Numbered from the stretch's first letter, positions 37,556 through 48,748 are shown. The stretch is DNA of 64,000 nt from Hondaea fermentalgiana (GCA_014084085.1 NPFB01000029.1:1-64000), one strand, 5' to 3'. The notes: generated by a model not told the origin, from the sequence alone. Made by a program: numbers and translations.

Positions 37556-39178
37556 TCATGACCGATGCTCCATCATGACTGGCATAGGTCTTGACTGCGA
37601 GTGCTGGTTAAGTCCGCTTGTTCGAGCCCCAGCTCCAAAGTCGGAGCCATGGACAAAGCGCGAACCATGCGAAGCACCCGTTGCAAAGGGCACGCCAGAA
37701 TGATTTTGCGAAGGTGAGGTGTTAAGACCTCCAGCGTTTCCAGCACCAGCAGAACGCAAACCGTGCAGAGGCTGCTGCTGACGTTGTTGCGAGTGCTGAA
37801 GCTGAAGCTGCTGCAGGGACATGTGCAGGGGTTGGCGGCTATGAAAACCCCCGGCGTTCACTCCGAGACTGCTCGCGCGGCGGTAGTGCCCAAAGACCTT
37901 GGTATCCTTGCCGTTAAGCTCCATGAGCAAGCGCTCGACAGCGCGCTCGACGGAATCCTCGACGACAAGAGAAATGTTTGTGCCGTATGTCGACATGTTG
38001 AGCAGCTGGACGCCTAGGTCAAAGGGGCTTGACATAATTTTAACGATGCCTGTCTCGTCAAAGGGAATGTCCTTGCCCACCAGACGGATAGCCTTGTACC
38101 GTTCGCGGCAGACGACGAGCGCGTCTTCTGGAAACTCGACTAGGTCGCGCTCGTCAATGAGGAGAGAAACCTCCTCAAAGGTGCTAAAGTATGCCCAGAG
38201 GTAGTCTTGCTCTAGGTTGGAGGCTTGCAGGTACTGCGGCAACAAGGTTGCCGCCGAGCCAAGGCCTTCCGCGTCGGGTACGACGCTCTGCTGCTGGCTG
38301 CGCGCGAGCTGCGCGTCGATGTTATGCGTGAGCTGCTTCATAAGTGCAAACATGGACTGTTTGAGCATGACGCGTTTAATGGTTGCCAGGACAAGGGGCG
38401 TTTGCACCACATTGAGAGAGGCGGACGAAATCGTTTCCGAAGACGTAGAGTTGCTCCGAGCCTTGGTCCGCGAGTTGGCCGCTGCTGCTGCGGCAGCCGC
38501 GGCAGAGGTACCTCCGTCCGCCTCGGCAAACGAGTGTACCCCGTGCGACTTTTCCGCCATTTGCTCCTTGAGGCCCGTGACGCCATCGTGACCGCATTCG
38601 ACAAGCAGCTCGCGAGCCTTCGTCAAATCATGATCTTGAACGAGAATGAGGTCGGCCTCAAAGGTGGAAAAGTTGAGAATCGAGACGTTGCGCTCACTGA
38701 GCATCGAAGAAAGGTAAGAAATGATGCCTGGTGCATCGGCGCTGTCGGGCCCCAAGTGAATTTGCAGCGCGCGCCAGGGCGCGGGCGCCCAGCGCATGAA
38801 GTCAAGAACACCGCACTGACGGAGCAACTCGTGGTAGCGATCGTTCACGATGACGGTGACGCCACCCATATCCTGGACGAGCATAACGTTCACGCCCGAA
38901 GGCTCTGGGTTGCTGGCGCCCAAGCCGCCAATATCAAGCATGTCGCCGGAACCAGGCGGGCTCGACGGCGCGCCCACCACGGCACCAGCATCTCCGTACA
39001 AAGAAGTGGATTCTGACTCTTCTGCGTCCTGCACGAGGATCTTGACAAGAGCATGCGTGCAATGCACAAGGTTTTCAGCGGGGATGAAGCCCACCTTGAG
39101 CGAGTTTGCCAACAGAGTTGCGTCAAAGTGTCCCGTTGACCACGATTCCACGTGCGAAGATTCCTGAAGGCTCTCCAT
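37556..39178 (-). CDS. CASTOR-like ACT-domain protein
   Basis: 540 residues in one exon. The first ACT-like half (~98-215) contains VTVIVNDRYHELLRQ, then ISYLSSMLSERNVSILNFST and FEADLILVQDHD. This matches the CASTOR/GATSL arrangement of a 'voting' beta strand plus an ACT domain with LSTYxTDxILV. The second half (~320-420) repeats it: FSTFEEVSLLIDERDLVEF, then SPFDLGVQLLNMSTYGTNISLVVEDS. Both ACT repeats end in a Ser-Thr-(Tyr/Phe) strand typical of the family. The halves are separated by an Ala-rich, disordered insert (~210-250), and the last ~120 residues are Gln/His/Gly-rich. Animal CASTOR1 senses arginine and controls TORC1 through GATOR2. Whether this protein binds an amino acid is unknown. 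It could also be a more general paired-ACT protein. Confidence 0.75.
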   Translation of the reverse strand: MESLQESSHVESWSTGHFDATLLANSLKVGFIPAENLVHCTHALVKILVQDAEESESTSLYGDAGAVVGAPSSPPGSGDMLDIGGLGASNPEPSGVNVMLVQDMGGVTVIVNDRYHELLRQCGVLDFMRWAPAPWRALQIHLGPDSADAPGIISYLSSMLSERNVSILNFSTFEADLILVQDHDLTKARELLVECGHDGVTGLKEQMAEKSHGVHSFAEADGGTSAAAAAAAAANSRTKARSNSTSSETISSASLNVVQTPLVLATIKRVMLKQSMFALMKQLTHNIDAQLARSQQQSVVPDAEGLGSAATLLPQYLQASNLEQDYLWAYFSTFEEVSLLIDERDLVEFPEDALVVCRERYKAIRLVGKDIPFDETGIVKIMSSPFDLGVQLLNMSTYGTNISLVVEDSVERAVERLLMELNGKDTKVFGHYRRASSLGVNAGGFHSRQPLHMSLQQLQLQHSQQRQQQPLHGLRSAGAGNAGGLNTSPSQNHSGVPFATGASHGSRFVHGSDFGAGARTSGLNQHSQSRPMPVMMEHRS

Positions 39179-39611
39179 GGTTTTTACCGCTTGCTGAGTG
39201 CGCTAGACTGGGACCCTAGGCGGTGCAGCTTCTGCCTCGCGCTCGTCGCTCGCTACGCTGTGATGGACTGGGCGGTGGCGACAGCGGCTGCGTCGACACG
39301 TGCCGCGCTCTCCCCACTACTTTTCAAGAGAGCAATTCCGCGCAGCAGCGCCTACCGCGGAGGTCGCTTTCCCGAGCTCGCGCGCGGTTCCCAAGGCGTC
39401 CTCGATCTCCCTCCCGGGCTATCTCTCGCTCGCCGCCCTTCGTCCGTGCGCGCGGAAAGGCGGCCTTGGACGCGCTCGCCCAGTTAGTGGCTCGTGCGTG
39501 AGTGCGTGCGTGCGTGCGCGGACGGACGCCTCTCTCGCCTCCTGCACCGGGGCGGCGGCAGCGGCGGCCGCGGCGCGCCGCGTGCGTCTCGAGGCGGCGC
39601 GGGCGGCGGCG

Positions 39612-39711
39612 NNNNNNNNNNNNNNNNNNNNNNNNNNNNNNNNNNNNNNNNNNNNNNNNNNNNNNNNNNNNNNNNNNNNNNNNNNNNNNNNNNNNNNNNN
39701 NNNNNNNNNNN
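39612..39711. other. Assembly gap (100 N)
   Basis: Exactly 100 Ns immediately before a CTTT microsatellite, which probably caused the break. Confidence 1.
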
Positions 39712-39762
<51 letters not shown>

Positions 39763-39764
39763 TC
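39712..39764. repeat. (CTTT)13 microsatellite
   Basis: Thirteen CTTT units directly abut the N gap, so the true tract may be longer. Confidence 0.95.
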
Positions 39765-40950
39765 GGAGAAGGGGAAAAGGAGGAGATGACGTAGGCACCT
39801 TTTCTGGCGCAGACACTCCGCGCAATGGCGCGCCGCGGGGGAGCAGCCCCGCCTTGCTTTCGTTTCCTTCCATAGTGCGAGGGTTGCTGTAGCTAGCTTA
39901 GCTAGGTCTAGCGACCCGGTGCGGGCTGCGGCTGGGCCTCTGGGAATCGGCCGTCGTGAGTGACGCGCTGCCGTGCGGCTTACGTATTCGTTGCTCGCTG
40001 TCGCTCGCTGCAGCTGCAGCTGGGTGCAAGCTGTAGCTGCAGCTGCAGCTGACCGCGGCGGCGGCGGCGGCGCAGCAGCAGCAGCAGCAAAGCGGCGCGG
40101 CGCGGCGCGTTCGGTGTGCCGGTGCCGGTGGAGCTTCACACCGTTGGGTCTCTTTGGTGATACGAACATAGACCGGTTACGAAGCCTCACTTATTACCCT
40201 GTGATCAGATCTTGCGGGCCAGCCCCGCCGATGCGGAGTTCTCTCTTCTCGCCGCAGCCGTCTGCGCTGCGGAGGTCCATGAAAAGGCGACTAGGCTCGT
40301 AGCTGTCGCCGCACGCGGGCAGCCAGGCGTGCGGGCACGCAGACAGGGCCTTCTCGCCTCGCTCTCGCGCCTCCTTCCTCCGGCCCGCGACTCGGAGCGT
40401 CTCCGCCTTGCCGTTCCATTGGTCGATGGCCAGTGATGGATGGTGCCAGTGCACCTCCCTCTCCCCATCACACACTCCTTGAGTCTGTCTGTGTCTGCAG
40501 CTGCAAATGCTGCTGTCAGTCAGGGATCGAATTCCATCCCCTTTATTCGCCCTGCAAAAAATAAATGCCCACTTGTGACGCTCCCGTCTACAGTCGGCCC
40601 GACGGCCGCTCCCCACTTGCGCCCACGCTATACTTGTGTCGCGCCGTCCCCTGCGCCCCCGGGAGCCTCCCGGGAGACCCGCGAGGAACGCTCGTGTCGC
40701 CGGCGGCGGCCACGGATGGAACACGCACGTCAGAAAAGAACGAAAGAACGACAGGGCGCGGTGGCGCGCGAGCGAGCCGTGGAGGCGCGAGTGCGCGAGG
40801 GCGGCTGGCGGGTGGTCGTCGAAGCAGAACTGGAGGGACGAGAGGAGCGCCGCGGCCAGCGGAGCCAGGGCGGAGCCAGGGGACTTGGGCGCGGAGGAGG
40901 TAAAGGAGGTCAGCAGATTGGCAGGCAGGCAGCCAGCCAGGCGGGCCACC

Positions 40951-41687
40951 ATGCCGAAGGAGAAGCGGACGCGCAAGTTTGCGCAGGTCAAGAGGATGAT
41001 GAAACCCAGCGACGAGCGGCTCAAGCAGAACAAGGAAAAGAAGGAGAAGCGCGAAAAGGAGCAAAAGGCCAAGGAAGGACCAAGGTTCGTGGAAAGGACC
41101 CCCACCGCGCTGTTCTTTCAGTACAACGAACAGCTCGGACCGCCGTACCATGTCATTGTTGACACCAACTTTATCAACATGAGGTAAGTTTTCATCCCAA
41201 AGAGGCAGCAATACCAAGGCAAAGAGAGAGACACAGAGGGATAGGAAAGAGTCTTGCGTGTGCTATGTATATTCTTCTTTTTCAGGACGAAGGTTCACTA
41301 ACTTACCGCGATTTACTGCGCAGCATCCGAAACAAACTCGATATTGTCAAGAGCATGATGGACTGTTTGTACGCAAAGTGCATTCCCGTCATTCTCGACA
41401 GCGTTATGGCAGAGCTGGAAAAGCTTGGTGAAAAGTATCGCGTCGCACTTCGTCTTGCCAAAGATCCTCGCTTTCTCCGCATGCCGGGATACCTCGAAAA
41501 GGGCCACTACGCAGATGACGACATTGTTCGCATGGTAAAGCAGCACCGTTGCTTCATTGTGGCCACGTGCGATAAGGAGCTTCGCCGAAGACTCCGCAAG
41601 ATTCCTGGTGTCCCTATCATGTATATATCCAGCCGCAAATACACTGTTGAACGCATGCCAGAGGCCTTTGGCGCTCCTAAAAACTAA
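40951..41687 (+). CDS. FCF1: rRNA-processing protein FCF1 (UTP24), PIN nuclease
   Basis: Two exons, 40951-41183 and 41324-41687, give 198 residues, the usual length of the family. The 140-base intron has a GTAAGT donor, a CACTAACTTA branch motif and a TGCGCAG acceptor, and splits a Ser codon. The N-terminus [17 protein letters not shown] is typical. The PIN domain has the acidic residues in [11 protein letters not shown] (Asp71), the D/E pair in [13 protein letters not shown], and the Asp in [19 protein letters not shown]1 is a component of the small-subunit processome that cleaves pre-rRNA at early sites near the 18S 5' end. The ATG lies in a GCCACCATGC context. Confidence 0.95.
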
Positions 41688-42343
41688 GCAACCTACCACC
41701 AGATCTTTGATTTTTTTTTCTTATGCTTGTTTTGTGGGCTCCAACTCTACCTTTTCATTATTTTGCAATCCGTTTGGAGAATCAGAAGACAGACAGAGAT
41801 TACTCTGTCTTTCCCCAAGGAGCTGGACTCGCTGGACTCGCTGGTCGGCCCCAGCACCTGGCGCTCCATCACCCATATGGCAAGTCCCACTTCTTTTTTT
41901 TCCCTCGCTCGCAGTCAAAAGCTTGCCACGTGTGGACAGGGCTAGCCGGAAGACCTGGTACCCGCGCGCGCTTCCCTGGAAGTACCGAGAGGTATAGAGA
42001 GCCACTAAGAATTACAACAGCTTATACCAAGAAAGATGGACTGTCTTGTACGAGTCCGAGTCCGAGAGTCGAAACATGTCAAAAACGGATCTATCCGTGC
42101 ATTTTTTTATTTCTTGTTTACTCGATGCGAGGCCATCAGTCACATTCAATCCCAAAAGAACAAGAGTCCATTTTCAGAGCGTCGCAGGTCAGCACACGAG
42201 CGAGCGCGAGTGGGCATATGGGCGCGGGCGCTCGAGCAAACGACCAAAAGTCCATGGGGGGGATCTCCTCAGCCAGGCACAAGCAAATTCCAATTGACGC
42301 GCGACCACGGGCTCATATACCTCGCACAGAGGCAGCGTGAACG
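41688..42343. other. Spacer between FCF1 and the DOMON cluster
   Basis: Mixed A/T-richer sequence that should hold the FCF1 3' UTR and the promoter of the first DOMON/b561 gene. No gene is seen. Confidence 0.5.
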
Positions 42344-44167
42344 ATGCATTTGTTGACGACAATAAAAGGCGTGCTTGCTGCAGCGCTAGCGATGCAAGCA
42401 ATGACAGGCGCCGAGGCCTCTATCCTCGAGAAAGACCTTGGCGATGGAGCCTCGCTGCAAGTACAGCGGATCGACGAGGATCGCTTCCACGTGCGTGTCG
42501 AGCTCGCAAATCCGCCTGCAAACGGTGACCCATGGCTTGGAATTGGCATCGGTACTGCCTCCGCTACAACTTGCAAGATGAAGTCGAGTCGATTCGTCGT
42601 TGGACATCTCTGCTCTGACGCCTCGTGTGGTCAAGATAACAATGTCGCCCGTGTGCAGACATACAGGGCAACTTCTTACGAAGACGTTGTTCTCATTTCG
42701 GAAGGTTTCTCGCTCGAGGAATCTTCTGTATCGCTTGAGAATGGCGTCCTCGTCGTAGAGTTTGAGTCAGCAGGAATCGCCTCACGCGCATTCAAGGAAG
42801 CAAAGTGTGTTGCCTGGGCGTCGGGACTGTTGAGTGATGATGCAGGCAATACAGAGTACATGCACAAACACAAATATACCGGAGATAGTGTAATTGTCGA
42901 CTTTGCAAGTATACAATACGATGAAGACAATGCGCTCGCCTCCACCCCGGCTCCATCCTCAGTGTCAACTCCGCAGGACACCCCAGCACCGACTACGACT
43001 GTAACTACAGCACTGGCCGAGATTGAAGACGGTGGCGTCATTACGGGGCTCGAGGGCAAAATGGAGATTTCCTTTCAAGTTGTTCAGGGTTCTGGACGGC
43101 GCCTCCAGAGTAACGTAACCGAAGGTAGTGATGACGCCTATGTACAACTTCGCATGACATACCCCATGTCGAATGGATGGATGGGCATTGCCATCTCGGC
43201 TTCGGGTGCAATGGTACAGAGCCACGCTGTCATTGCAGGGACGAGCTCGGCACTTCCCGCTTTGATTGGAGAATACCTTATCGATGAATATGCGGCCCCG
43301 CAGCTGTACGATGGAGAGACGTCGATTTTCAATGCGTCAGTCTCCGTCGTAGATGAACTTTTGCAGGTATCGTTTTCCGCAAGGGCGATAGCTGGCCAAG
43401 AACTCGATCTCGAGAACGGAAACCGCATCATCTTTGCCGTGTACGAGGGGTCCGGGTTCAGTGCAAGCCACGGGGCAAATTTAGGGGATACCCACAATCT
43501 CGTCAAATGGGCCAGCGGTGGAACCGTTACGACGGAAGACACTGCGAACACATTCAGTGCGGCACGGCTCGCACATGGTGTTTTAATGGTCCTCTGCTTC
43601 GCATTTCTCTTTCCCATGGGCGCCGTGCCATCGACAATGCGGCACCGCTTTGTGAATCGTCCGTCACGCTGGTTCGACCTTCATCGGGGAGTACAAGGAG
43701 CAGGCGTCGTAGGCGTGCTCATAGCCTTCTTTGTTATCCTCTTTTCGGGATCTGGGAGCAGCACCGCTGCGCGCTCACACAGACTATTCGGTCTCTTTTT
43801 GATCTTTCTCGTGCTTGTTCAGCCAATGGCGGCCATCATGCTGCGCAAGACTCAGATGCGCTCCACTTGGCGCGTGAGTCACTACATTTGCGCCCTGATC
43901 ATCTTTTTGGGCGGCCTACAAAACTGTTTTGAGGGACTTGTTGTCGCAGAGCTCGTCGGCGTTCCGAGTGACCGCCTCGTTGGGTTGCGCGTCTTGCTCA
44001 TCATGGGAACGCTCTTTGCCACGGGCTGTTCATGCCTCGTCTTCGGCTCGCAGCTTTTGCGCGGCTTTGCAGCCTACGAGACCCGCCATAGAAATGCCCG
44101 CTCGAGTTTGAAGAGCGGCGACAGCGATGCCTCGGGCGACAGCGTTTCCCTTCCGGAATGCGCCTAA
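42344..44167 (+). CDS. Secreted-type DOMON-DOMON-cytochrome b561 protein (copy A)
   Basis: 607 residues in one exon. Signal peptide ~1-25 (LLTTIKGVLAAALAMQ). DOMON 1 (~30-190) has Cys residues in CKMKSSRFVVGHLCSDASC and KCVAWASG. A Thr/Pro linker leads to DOMON 2 (~230-400) with PMSNGWMGIAIS, GAMVQSHAVIAG and ASHGANLGD; this Met and the His in SHGAN could be haem ligands. The cytochrome b561 domain (~408-575) has the four family His residues in AHGVLMV, LHRGVQ, SHRLFGL and SHYICAL. The tail is short, Ser/Asp-rich and cytosolic. In this family electrons pass across the membrane between cytosolic ascorbate or another donor and an outside acceptor such as ferric iron. In DOMON 1 the site of the ligand Met is Phe, so that domain may not bind haem. 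First gene of a four-gene tandem cluster. Confidence 0.88.
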   Translation: MHLLTTIKGVLAAALAMQAMTGAEASILEKDLGDGASLQVQRIDEDRFHVRVELANPPANGDPWLGIGIGTASATTCKMKSSRFVVGHLCSDASCGQDNNVARVQTYRATSYEDVVLISEGFSLEESSVSLENGVLVVEFESAGIASRAFKEAKCVAWASGLLSDDAGNTEYMHKHKYTGDSVIVDFASIQYDEDNALASTPAPSSVSTPQDTPAPTTTVTTALAEIEDGGVITGLEGKMEISFQVVQGSGRRLQSNVTEGSDDAYVQLRMTYPMSNGWMGIAISASGAMVQSHAVIAGTSSALPALIGEYLIDEYAAPQLYDGETSIFNASVSVVDELLQVSFSARAIAGQELDLENGNRIIFAVYEGSGFSASHGANLGDTHNLVKWASGGTVTTEDTANTFSAARLAHGVLMVLCFAFLFPMGAVPSTMRHRFVNRPSRWFDLHRGVQGAGVVGVLIAFFVILFSGSGSSTAARSHRLFGLFLIFLVLVQPMAAIMLRKTQMRSTWRVSHYICALIIFLGGLQNCFEGLVVAELVGVPSDRLVGLRVLLIMGTLFATGCSCLVFGSQLLRGFAAYETRHRNARSSLKSGDSDASGDSVSLPECA

Positions 44168-44401
44168 TTGTTACGATACCACTTAACCAATCAGAAACGA
44201 AACAAGCTTGAGTTTCTTATTCGTTACGTTCATCGGCAAGATTGGGTCTCGCCATCTGCGCCGAAGGCTGGACTTTCCTTGCACTGCGCTATGCTTCCAA
44301 CTTCCTACCTTCGTCGCGAGTATGTTGCAAGTACAACCCGGTAAGCTACCCGGGACCCTGGCGCAGAACCGCACCCCGCGCCAATCCCACCGCGAATGAG
44401 C

Positions 44402-44425
44402 CTCTCTCTCTCTCTCTCTCTCTCC
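44402..44425. repeat. (TC)n dinucleotide repeat
   Basis: About 12 perfect CT/TC units in the spacer downstream of copy A. Confidence 0.95.
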
Positions 44426-44564
44426 AGGTGTGCGAGCGAGTGTGCGTCTGTTTGCTCGTCCCAGGTTTCCTGACTGACTGCGATGATGTCGATGTTTGAC
44501 GGGCACGCGTGCCCAAAGAATCCTTCGCCTCGACCCTTGCGGTCGCCGTCCGTTGGTCCCGGTC

Positions 44565-44618
44565 GGCTGGCTAGCTGGCTGGCTGGCTGGCTGGCTGGCG
44601 TTTGCTTGCTTGCTTGCT
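44565..44618. repeat. (GGCT)n then (GCTT)n microsatellite
   Basis: GGCT units with one GGCTA variant run into four GCTT units. Confidence 0.92.
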
Positions 44619-45871
44619 GTCTGCAGCTGGCGATCATCGCGACGAATGGAGACCGCGACAGCGACGGCGCCCGAGATTGGGACCTTGGCCGAGATCACGA
44701 CCGAGATCCTGACCGAGTCGAGCCTGCGTCGCAGAGACGAGCCTGGACAGGCCCGGTCCGCACTTGCTTATGCATGACTCACCCTCCCACCCACTCACGC
44801 ACGCACGCACGTATTCGTTTGGCAATCGCTGCAGGGCAGCTCGAAAGTGCAGCGAGACGAGATGCCCGGCCCCGGACCATTTCTGCCGGGTCCTCTTCTG
44901 CTCTTGCCGAGCTCTTGCGCACGGACGAGGCTCGTGCAGCTCGTGAGTCCGAGACGCGCACTGCGGCTCTTCCCCGCGGCGTCGTGGCCAGCGATCATCT
45001 CGAGCTCGAAGCATCGGCAAGAGCAGCAGCTCGATCCGCCATTGTCGCGACACGGCAGGGTCGGAGATGGAGGACGAGGACGAAGACGAAGACGAAGACG
45101 GGAAAAGGCCTCGGTCCCGCTTGCTTGCTCGCTTGCCTAATCACCTCCGCCGCGACGCGATAGCTGAAGACCGGTGCGGCGGCGGAAAGGCCCTCGCCCG
45201 TGCCGCTTGCTGTGTCTGTCGCGGTCCCCGCCGCGCTCGCTGCGCTACAACGCTTGAGTCGCGGCGTTTCAAGAGCGCGGTGACGCGCGAGATGCGGCCA
45301 CCGCGCCCTGCATCGTGCCGTTTCTCTCTCGCGCCGAGGCGAGGCCCGCGCGCGAGAGAGGCGCAGAGGCGGGCGCGGGCTCTCTCGCCCTGGCCTGGAG
45401 AGATGCCCCGCTTCGCAGTGCAGCAACCGCGAGCGGCGTGCGGCCTGCACTGCTCGCCGGAGCGTTATTTTGGAGAAGATAAGATCGAAAAAGCAAGAAA
45501 GAAAGCAAGAAAGAAAGAAAGAAAGACGAAGAGGCGCGTCCCACTCGCGCTCTCTCGGCGACTCGCCGCCGGACGCCGAGCGCGACCCGCCGAGCGGGGG
45601 CGGCCGCGAACCGCGACGCGCCGGGACGCCGGTGCGTGTGCGAGTGCCTGCGCGTGCTGGTCTGTCTGCACTGCCCGTGCGGCCTCGCGCGCAGTCGGGA
45701 CGTCCAAGGCGGGCGCGTGCGCGACGAGGACGAAGACGAAGGGGAAGCTCGCTTGCCGTCGATCGGCGCAGAGGTGTGAAGATCCTCTTGCGCGCTTGTC
45801 CATCAACGGTCGGCGAATGATACCTCGATCTCGCGGCCGCGGCTCGAGCCATCATCTCGCGACGCCACGCG

Positions 45872-45915
45872 ATGCCATGCCATGCCATGCCATGCCATGC
45901 CATGCCATGCCATGC
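45872..45915. repeat. (CATGC)n pentanucleotide repeat
   Basis: Nearly nine CATGC units (ATGCCATGCC...) in the spacer. Confidence 0.95.
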
Positions 45916-46921
45916 GCGGGCTCGACGACGATTTCGAGGCGTTGGAGGAGACGGCGGCGGCGGTTCCAGCGGTCACTGCTCCCCTGTCGACATCCGCCGC
46001 CGCTGCCGTGCTGCGCGCCGAATCGTGCTCCGCGCGTTCTCAATCGAGTTCAAGTTCGAGTGCGAGTGCGAGCTCGCCTTCGCCTGCGACTCCCTCCAGC
46101 CCGCGCCCTTCGCACTGCATCGCATCGCATCGCACTGCATCGCATCGCATCGACCGCGCCCAGCCTGGTTGGCTTCGTAGCGGCTTCTTTCTTGGCGGCG
46201 CCGCGGACCCTGGAACCGTCATTCTCCACGAGCATCTCGGATGCGAGCATCTCGGACGCAGGCGTCAAAGCCGCGCCTCGAAACGGCCGTCGTCGGCGCC
46301 ATCCTCGCGCGTGCCGATGCCGATGCCGATGCCAGCCACAGCGGCGCGGCGCGGCTGCGTCCTCTTGCGTCCTCTTCGCGACCGCGCTGCGACCGCCGGC
46401 TGGCCTGGCTCCCCCGCGCGCGGCGGTTTTCTGCCGCTTCCGGATCCGGGCGCGAGAGAGGGCGAGAGGGAGGCAGGGAGGCAGGGAGGGTCGGAGGCGC
46501 GGCCAGCCGCGAGCACGCTCGTTCGCACCTCGCCATGCAGGTGCTGCAGCAGCAGGCGATGATCAGCAACGGGAAGGAATGGGTGCACGTTGAAATGAAC
46601 GTGGCCAACTTGTACCTGAATCGGCCTTCCGCGTGGGCTGTCTTACTGTTACTATCGGAATCTAGCTGGATGTGGAAGGAACTCCGCCTAATCGGGACCT
46701 TGTACCTCACTGGCGGTGCGTGTGCGCCGAGCGCGAGGTTGCTCGCGTCGCGCCGGCAAAACCCGAACAAACGGAGAGAGCTTCAGGGGTCGCAGCAGGC
46801 GGAGTCGCCGTCGCTCGCTCATCACTTGACACTTGATATAACTGACTAGAGAACCAGGAAGTAGCCAGGCAACCGGACCCACCGGGTTGCCTCCACAACC
46901 AACGCGAGCGACCAGGCAAGC

Positions 46922-48748
46922 ATGAGGAGCGCGACGCTTGTGGCGATAGCCTGGGCCGCAGCAACTAACGCGGCGCTGGCGCAAGATTTCTCGGGTGACA
47001 TCGGCGATGCGACCTTGTCGCTCACACTTGAAGATGACGGCCTCTACCTTGTTGAGCTCCAGTACGACTCGGGAAGCAACAGTGACGAGCAGTATCTGTC
47101 CATTGGTGTCGGTCAGGATGGAACGACCTCGTGCGGAATGGGTGACAGCTCCATGGTCGTCGGGAGACTGTGCACGAGCGAGACCTGCGCCGACGGCGAA
47201 CCCGTGCAAATGTATGAGCCGACGATGACTGGCGTAGAGGCAAACACGAACTCTGCCGGGACCCTCGCGAACACCTCCATCACCCGAGATGGGACCGTTC
47301 TCACGCTTTCCTTTGTCGCCGACATGATTGGCGATGTCAGCCTCGACGATGTGCAGTGCGTTATCTGGGCCGCGGGAGACCTTACCTCCAGCAGCGATAA
47401 TGACTATCTCGCGTACCATGGTGCAAAGAAATCTGCGAACAACGAGGTCGTCTTTGCAGACCTCGGATCGCCTGCATCGGCCAACGCAACGCAAGAGCCT
47501 ACTGCAGCGCCCACGACAGAACCCACGGCGGCACCCTCAAGCACAGAGACGGCTGGTGTCCTTACGGGTCTTGACGGAGGCTTGACGATCGAGTACGAGC
47601 TGGCGAGCGACACCGAGGTTCAAATTACAATGAGCTATGCAATGTCCAGCGGGTGGATTGCCATTGCTCTCTCGTCAGACGGTAGCATGATTGGCTCGCG
47701 GGCCGTCTTTGGCGGCACTGGTGTATCTGGACTGCCTGCCGAGGTTGGCGAATATGAAATTACAGCTTACGAGGCGCCCAGTCTCTACGATGGTGAAACC
47801 AGCATACAAGACACATCCGTGAGCGTCGAAGACGGCGTGATGCAGGTTACCTTTACGACCGACGCTATCGCTGGCGAAAGTCTTGACGCGGATGGCGCCG
47901 GAAAGCGCATTATCTTTGCCGTCTACGAGGGCTCCTCGTGGGGTCCGAGTCACGGCGCCAACTTTGGCGACTCTGTGGATCTCGTCAGCTGGTCCAGTGC
48001 AGGCACCGTGAGTGGCAGTGATGCCAAAGACCTCACTGCGATGTACCTTGCGCACGGCATCATGATGATTCTCGCCTTTGGTTTTCTGTTTCCCTTGGGC
48101 ACCTTGCCTTCGGCGCTGCGCCACAAACTTGCGCCGGAGCCTCGCTGGTTTCACTTTCATCGCGCGGCGCAGACCCTTGCGCTTCTCATGGCTCTGGCTG
48201 CTTTTGCTATCGCCATCTACTTTGTCGACGAGTTCTCTGGCGAGCACTTTACGAATACGCACGAACGCCTTGGGCTCGCTGTTATCATCGTGACCTGCCT
48301 GCAGCCCTTCTTTGCCCTTTTTCTCCGCAAGGGAAAGTCCCGTTCTCTCTGGCGAATCAGCCATTACCTTTTTGCCCTCTTCATTTTTGTGGGCGGCATT
48401 GTCAACTCCTACTTGGGCATTGACGACATTGAGGGCTATCTTGCCGACAGCGAGCAGACCGCACTCGAAGCCCTCACATACATTGGAACGGCCGTGACGG
48501 CGTTCGTGGTGGCGATCATCTTTGTGATGTTTGCCAAGCGCGGCTACAAATCACATGACAACCACCAACACAAAAAGCACGCCTCCTCGACAACCTCGTC
48601 GGGGGCTTCGACGTTTGATGACATCAATGAGAATCCTAAATCATCGGGTGCAGAGGTCCTCTCCCCCGAAGCGAACAGCTCCTCGGATGAGCATTTTCCC
48701 GCAGACTCAAGCAAGGATGCTAGCATTCGCCAGGTCGCCCTGACCTAA
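46922..48748 (+). CDS. Secreted-type DOMON-DOMON-cytochrome b561 protein (copy B)
   Basis: 608 residues in one exon. Signal peptide ~1-21 (LVAIAWAAATNAALAQ). DOMON 1 carries SCGMGDSSMVVGRLCTSETC and QCVIWAAGD, so the four Cys of copy A are kept and the candidate ligand Met is present (SSMVVG). DOMON 2 has AMSSGWIAIALSSDGSMIGSRAVFGG and PSHGANFGD. The b561 domain (~376-545) has four His in AHGIMMI, FHRAAQT, THERLGL and SHYLFAL. The cytosolic tail is Ser/Glu/Lys-rich. Same predicted role as copy A: transmembrane electron transfer, perhaps ferric or quinone reduction at the cell surface. Its 3' end resembles sequence further downstream (see the relic at 49005). Confidence 0.88.
   Translation: MRSATLVAIAWAAATNAALAQDFSGDIGDATLSLTLEDDGLYLVELQYDSGSNSDEQYLSIGVGQDGTTSCGMGDSSMVVGRLCTSETCADGEPVQMYEPTMTGVEANTNSAGTLANTSITRDGTVLTLSFVADMIGDVSLDDVQCVIWAAGDLTSSSDNDYLAYHGAKKSANNEVVFADLGSPASANATQEPTAAPTTEPTAAPSSTETAGVLTGLDGGLTIEYELASDTEVQITMSYAMSSGWIAIALSSDGSMIGSRAVFGGTGVSGLPAEVGEYEITAYEAPSLYDGETSIQDTSVSVEDGVMQVTFTTDAIAGESLDADGAGKRIIFAVYEGSSWGPSHGANFGDSVDLVSWSSAGTVSGSDAKDLTAMYLAHGIMMILAFGFLFPLGTLPSALRHKLAPEPRWFHFHRAAQTLALLMALAAFAIAIYFVDEFSGEHFTNTHERLGLAVIIVTCLQPFFALFLRKGKSRSLWRISHYLFALFIFVGGIVNSYLGIDDIEGYLADSEQTALEALTYIGTAVTAFVVAIIFVMFAKRGYKSHDNHQHKKHASSTTSSGASTFDDINENPKSSGAEVLSPEANSSSDEHFPADSSKDASIRQVALT

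Larger units (their letters stand above)
39179..40950. other. Divergent spacer, CASTOR-like / FCF1, with gap and repeats
   Basis: GC-rich 1.8 kb with an assembly gap, a CTTT tract, GCAGCT and GCA repeats at ~40010-40090, and the FCF1 5' leader. No gene is supported; long frames cross the N block or are Arg/Ala-rich. Confidence 0.5.
44168..46921. other. Long repeat-rich spacer between DOMON/b561 copies A and B
   Basis: 2.75 kb, very GC-rich, with many microsatellites: TC (44402-44425), GGCT (44565-44600), GCTT (44603-44618), CGAAGA near 45080, GAAA near 45500, CATGC (45872-45915), and GCATC near 46120-46150. Open frames up to ~500 codons occur in several phases, but all are Arg/Ala/Pro low complexity. 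No gene is supported. Confidence 0.5.

Noticed and set aside
45067..46593. 508-codon open frame between DOMON/b561 copies A and B
   Set aside because: Arg/Ala/Pro/Ser low complexity spanning several microsatellites, with competing open frames in other phases; this is a by-product of high GC.
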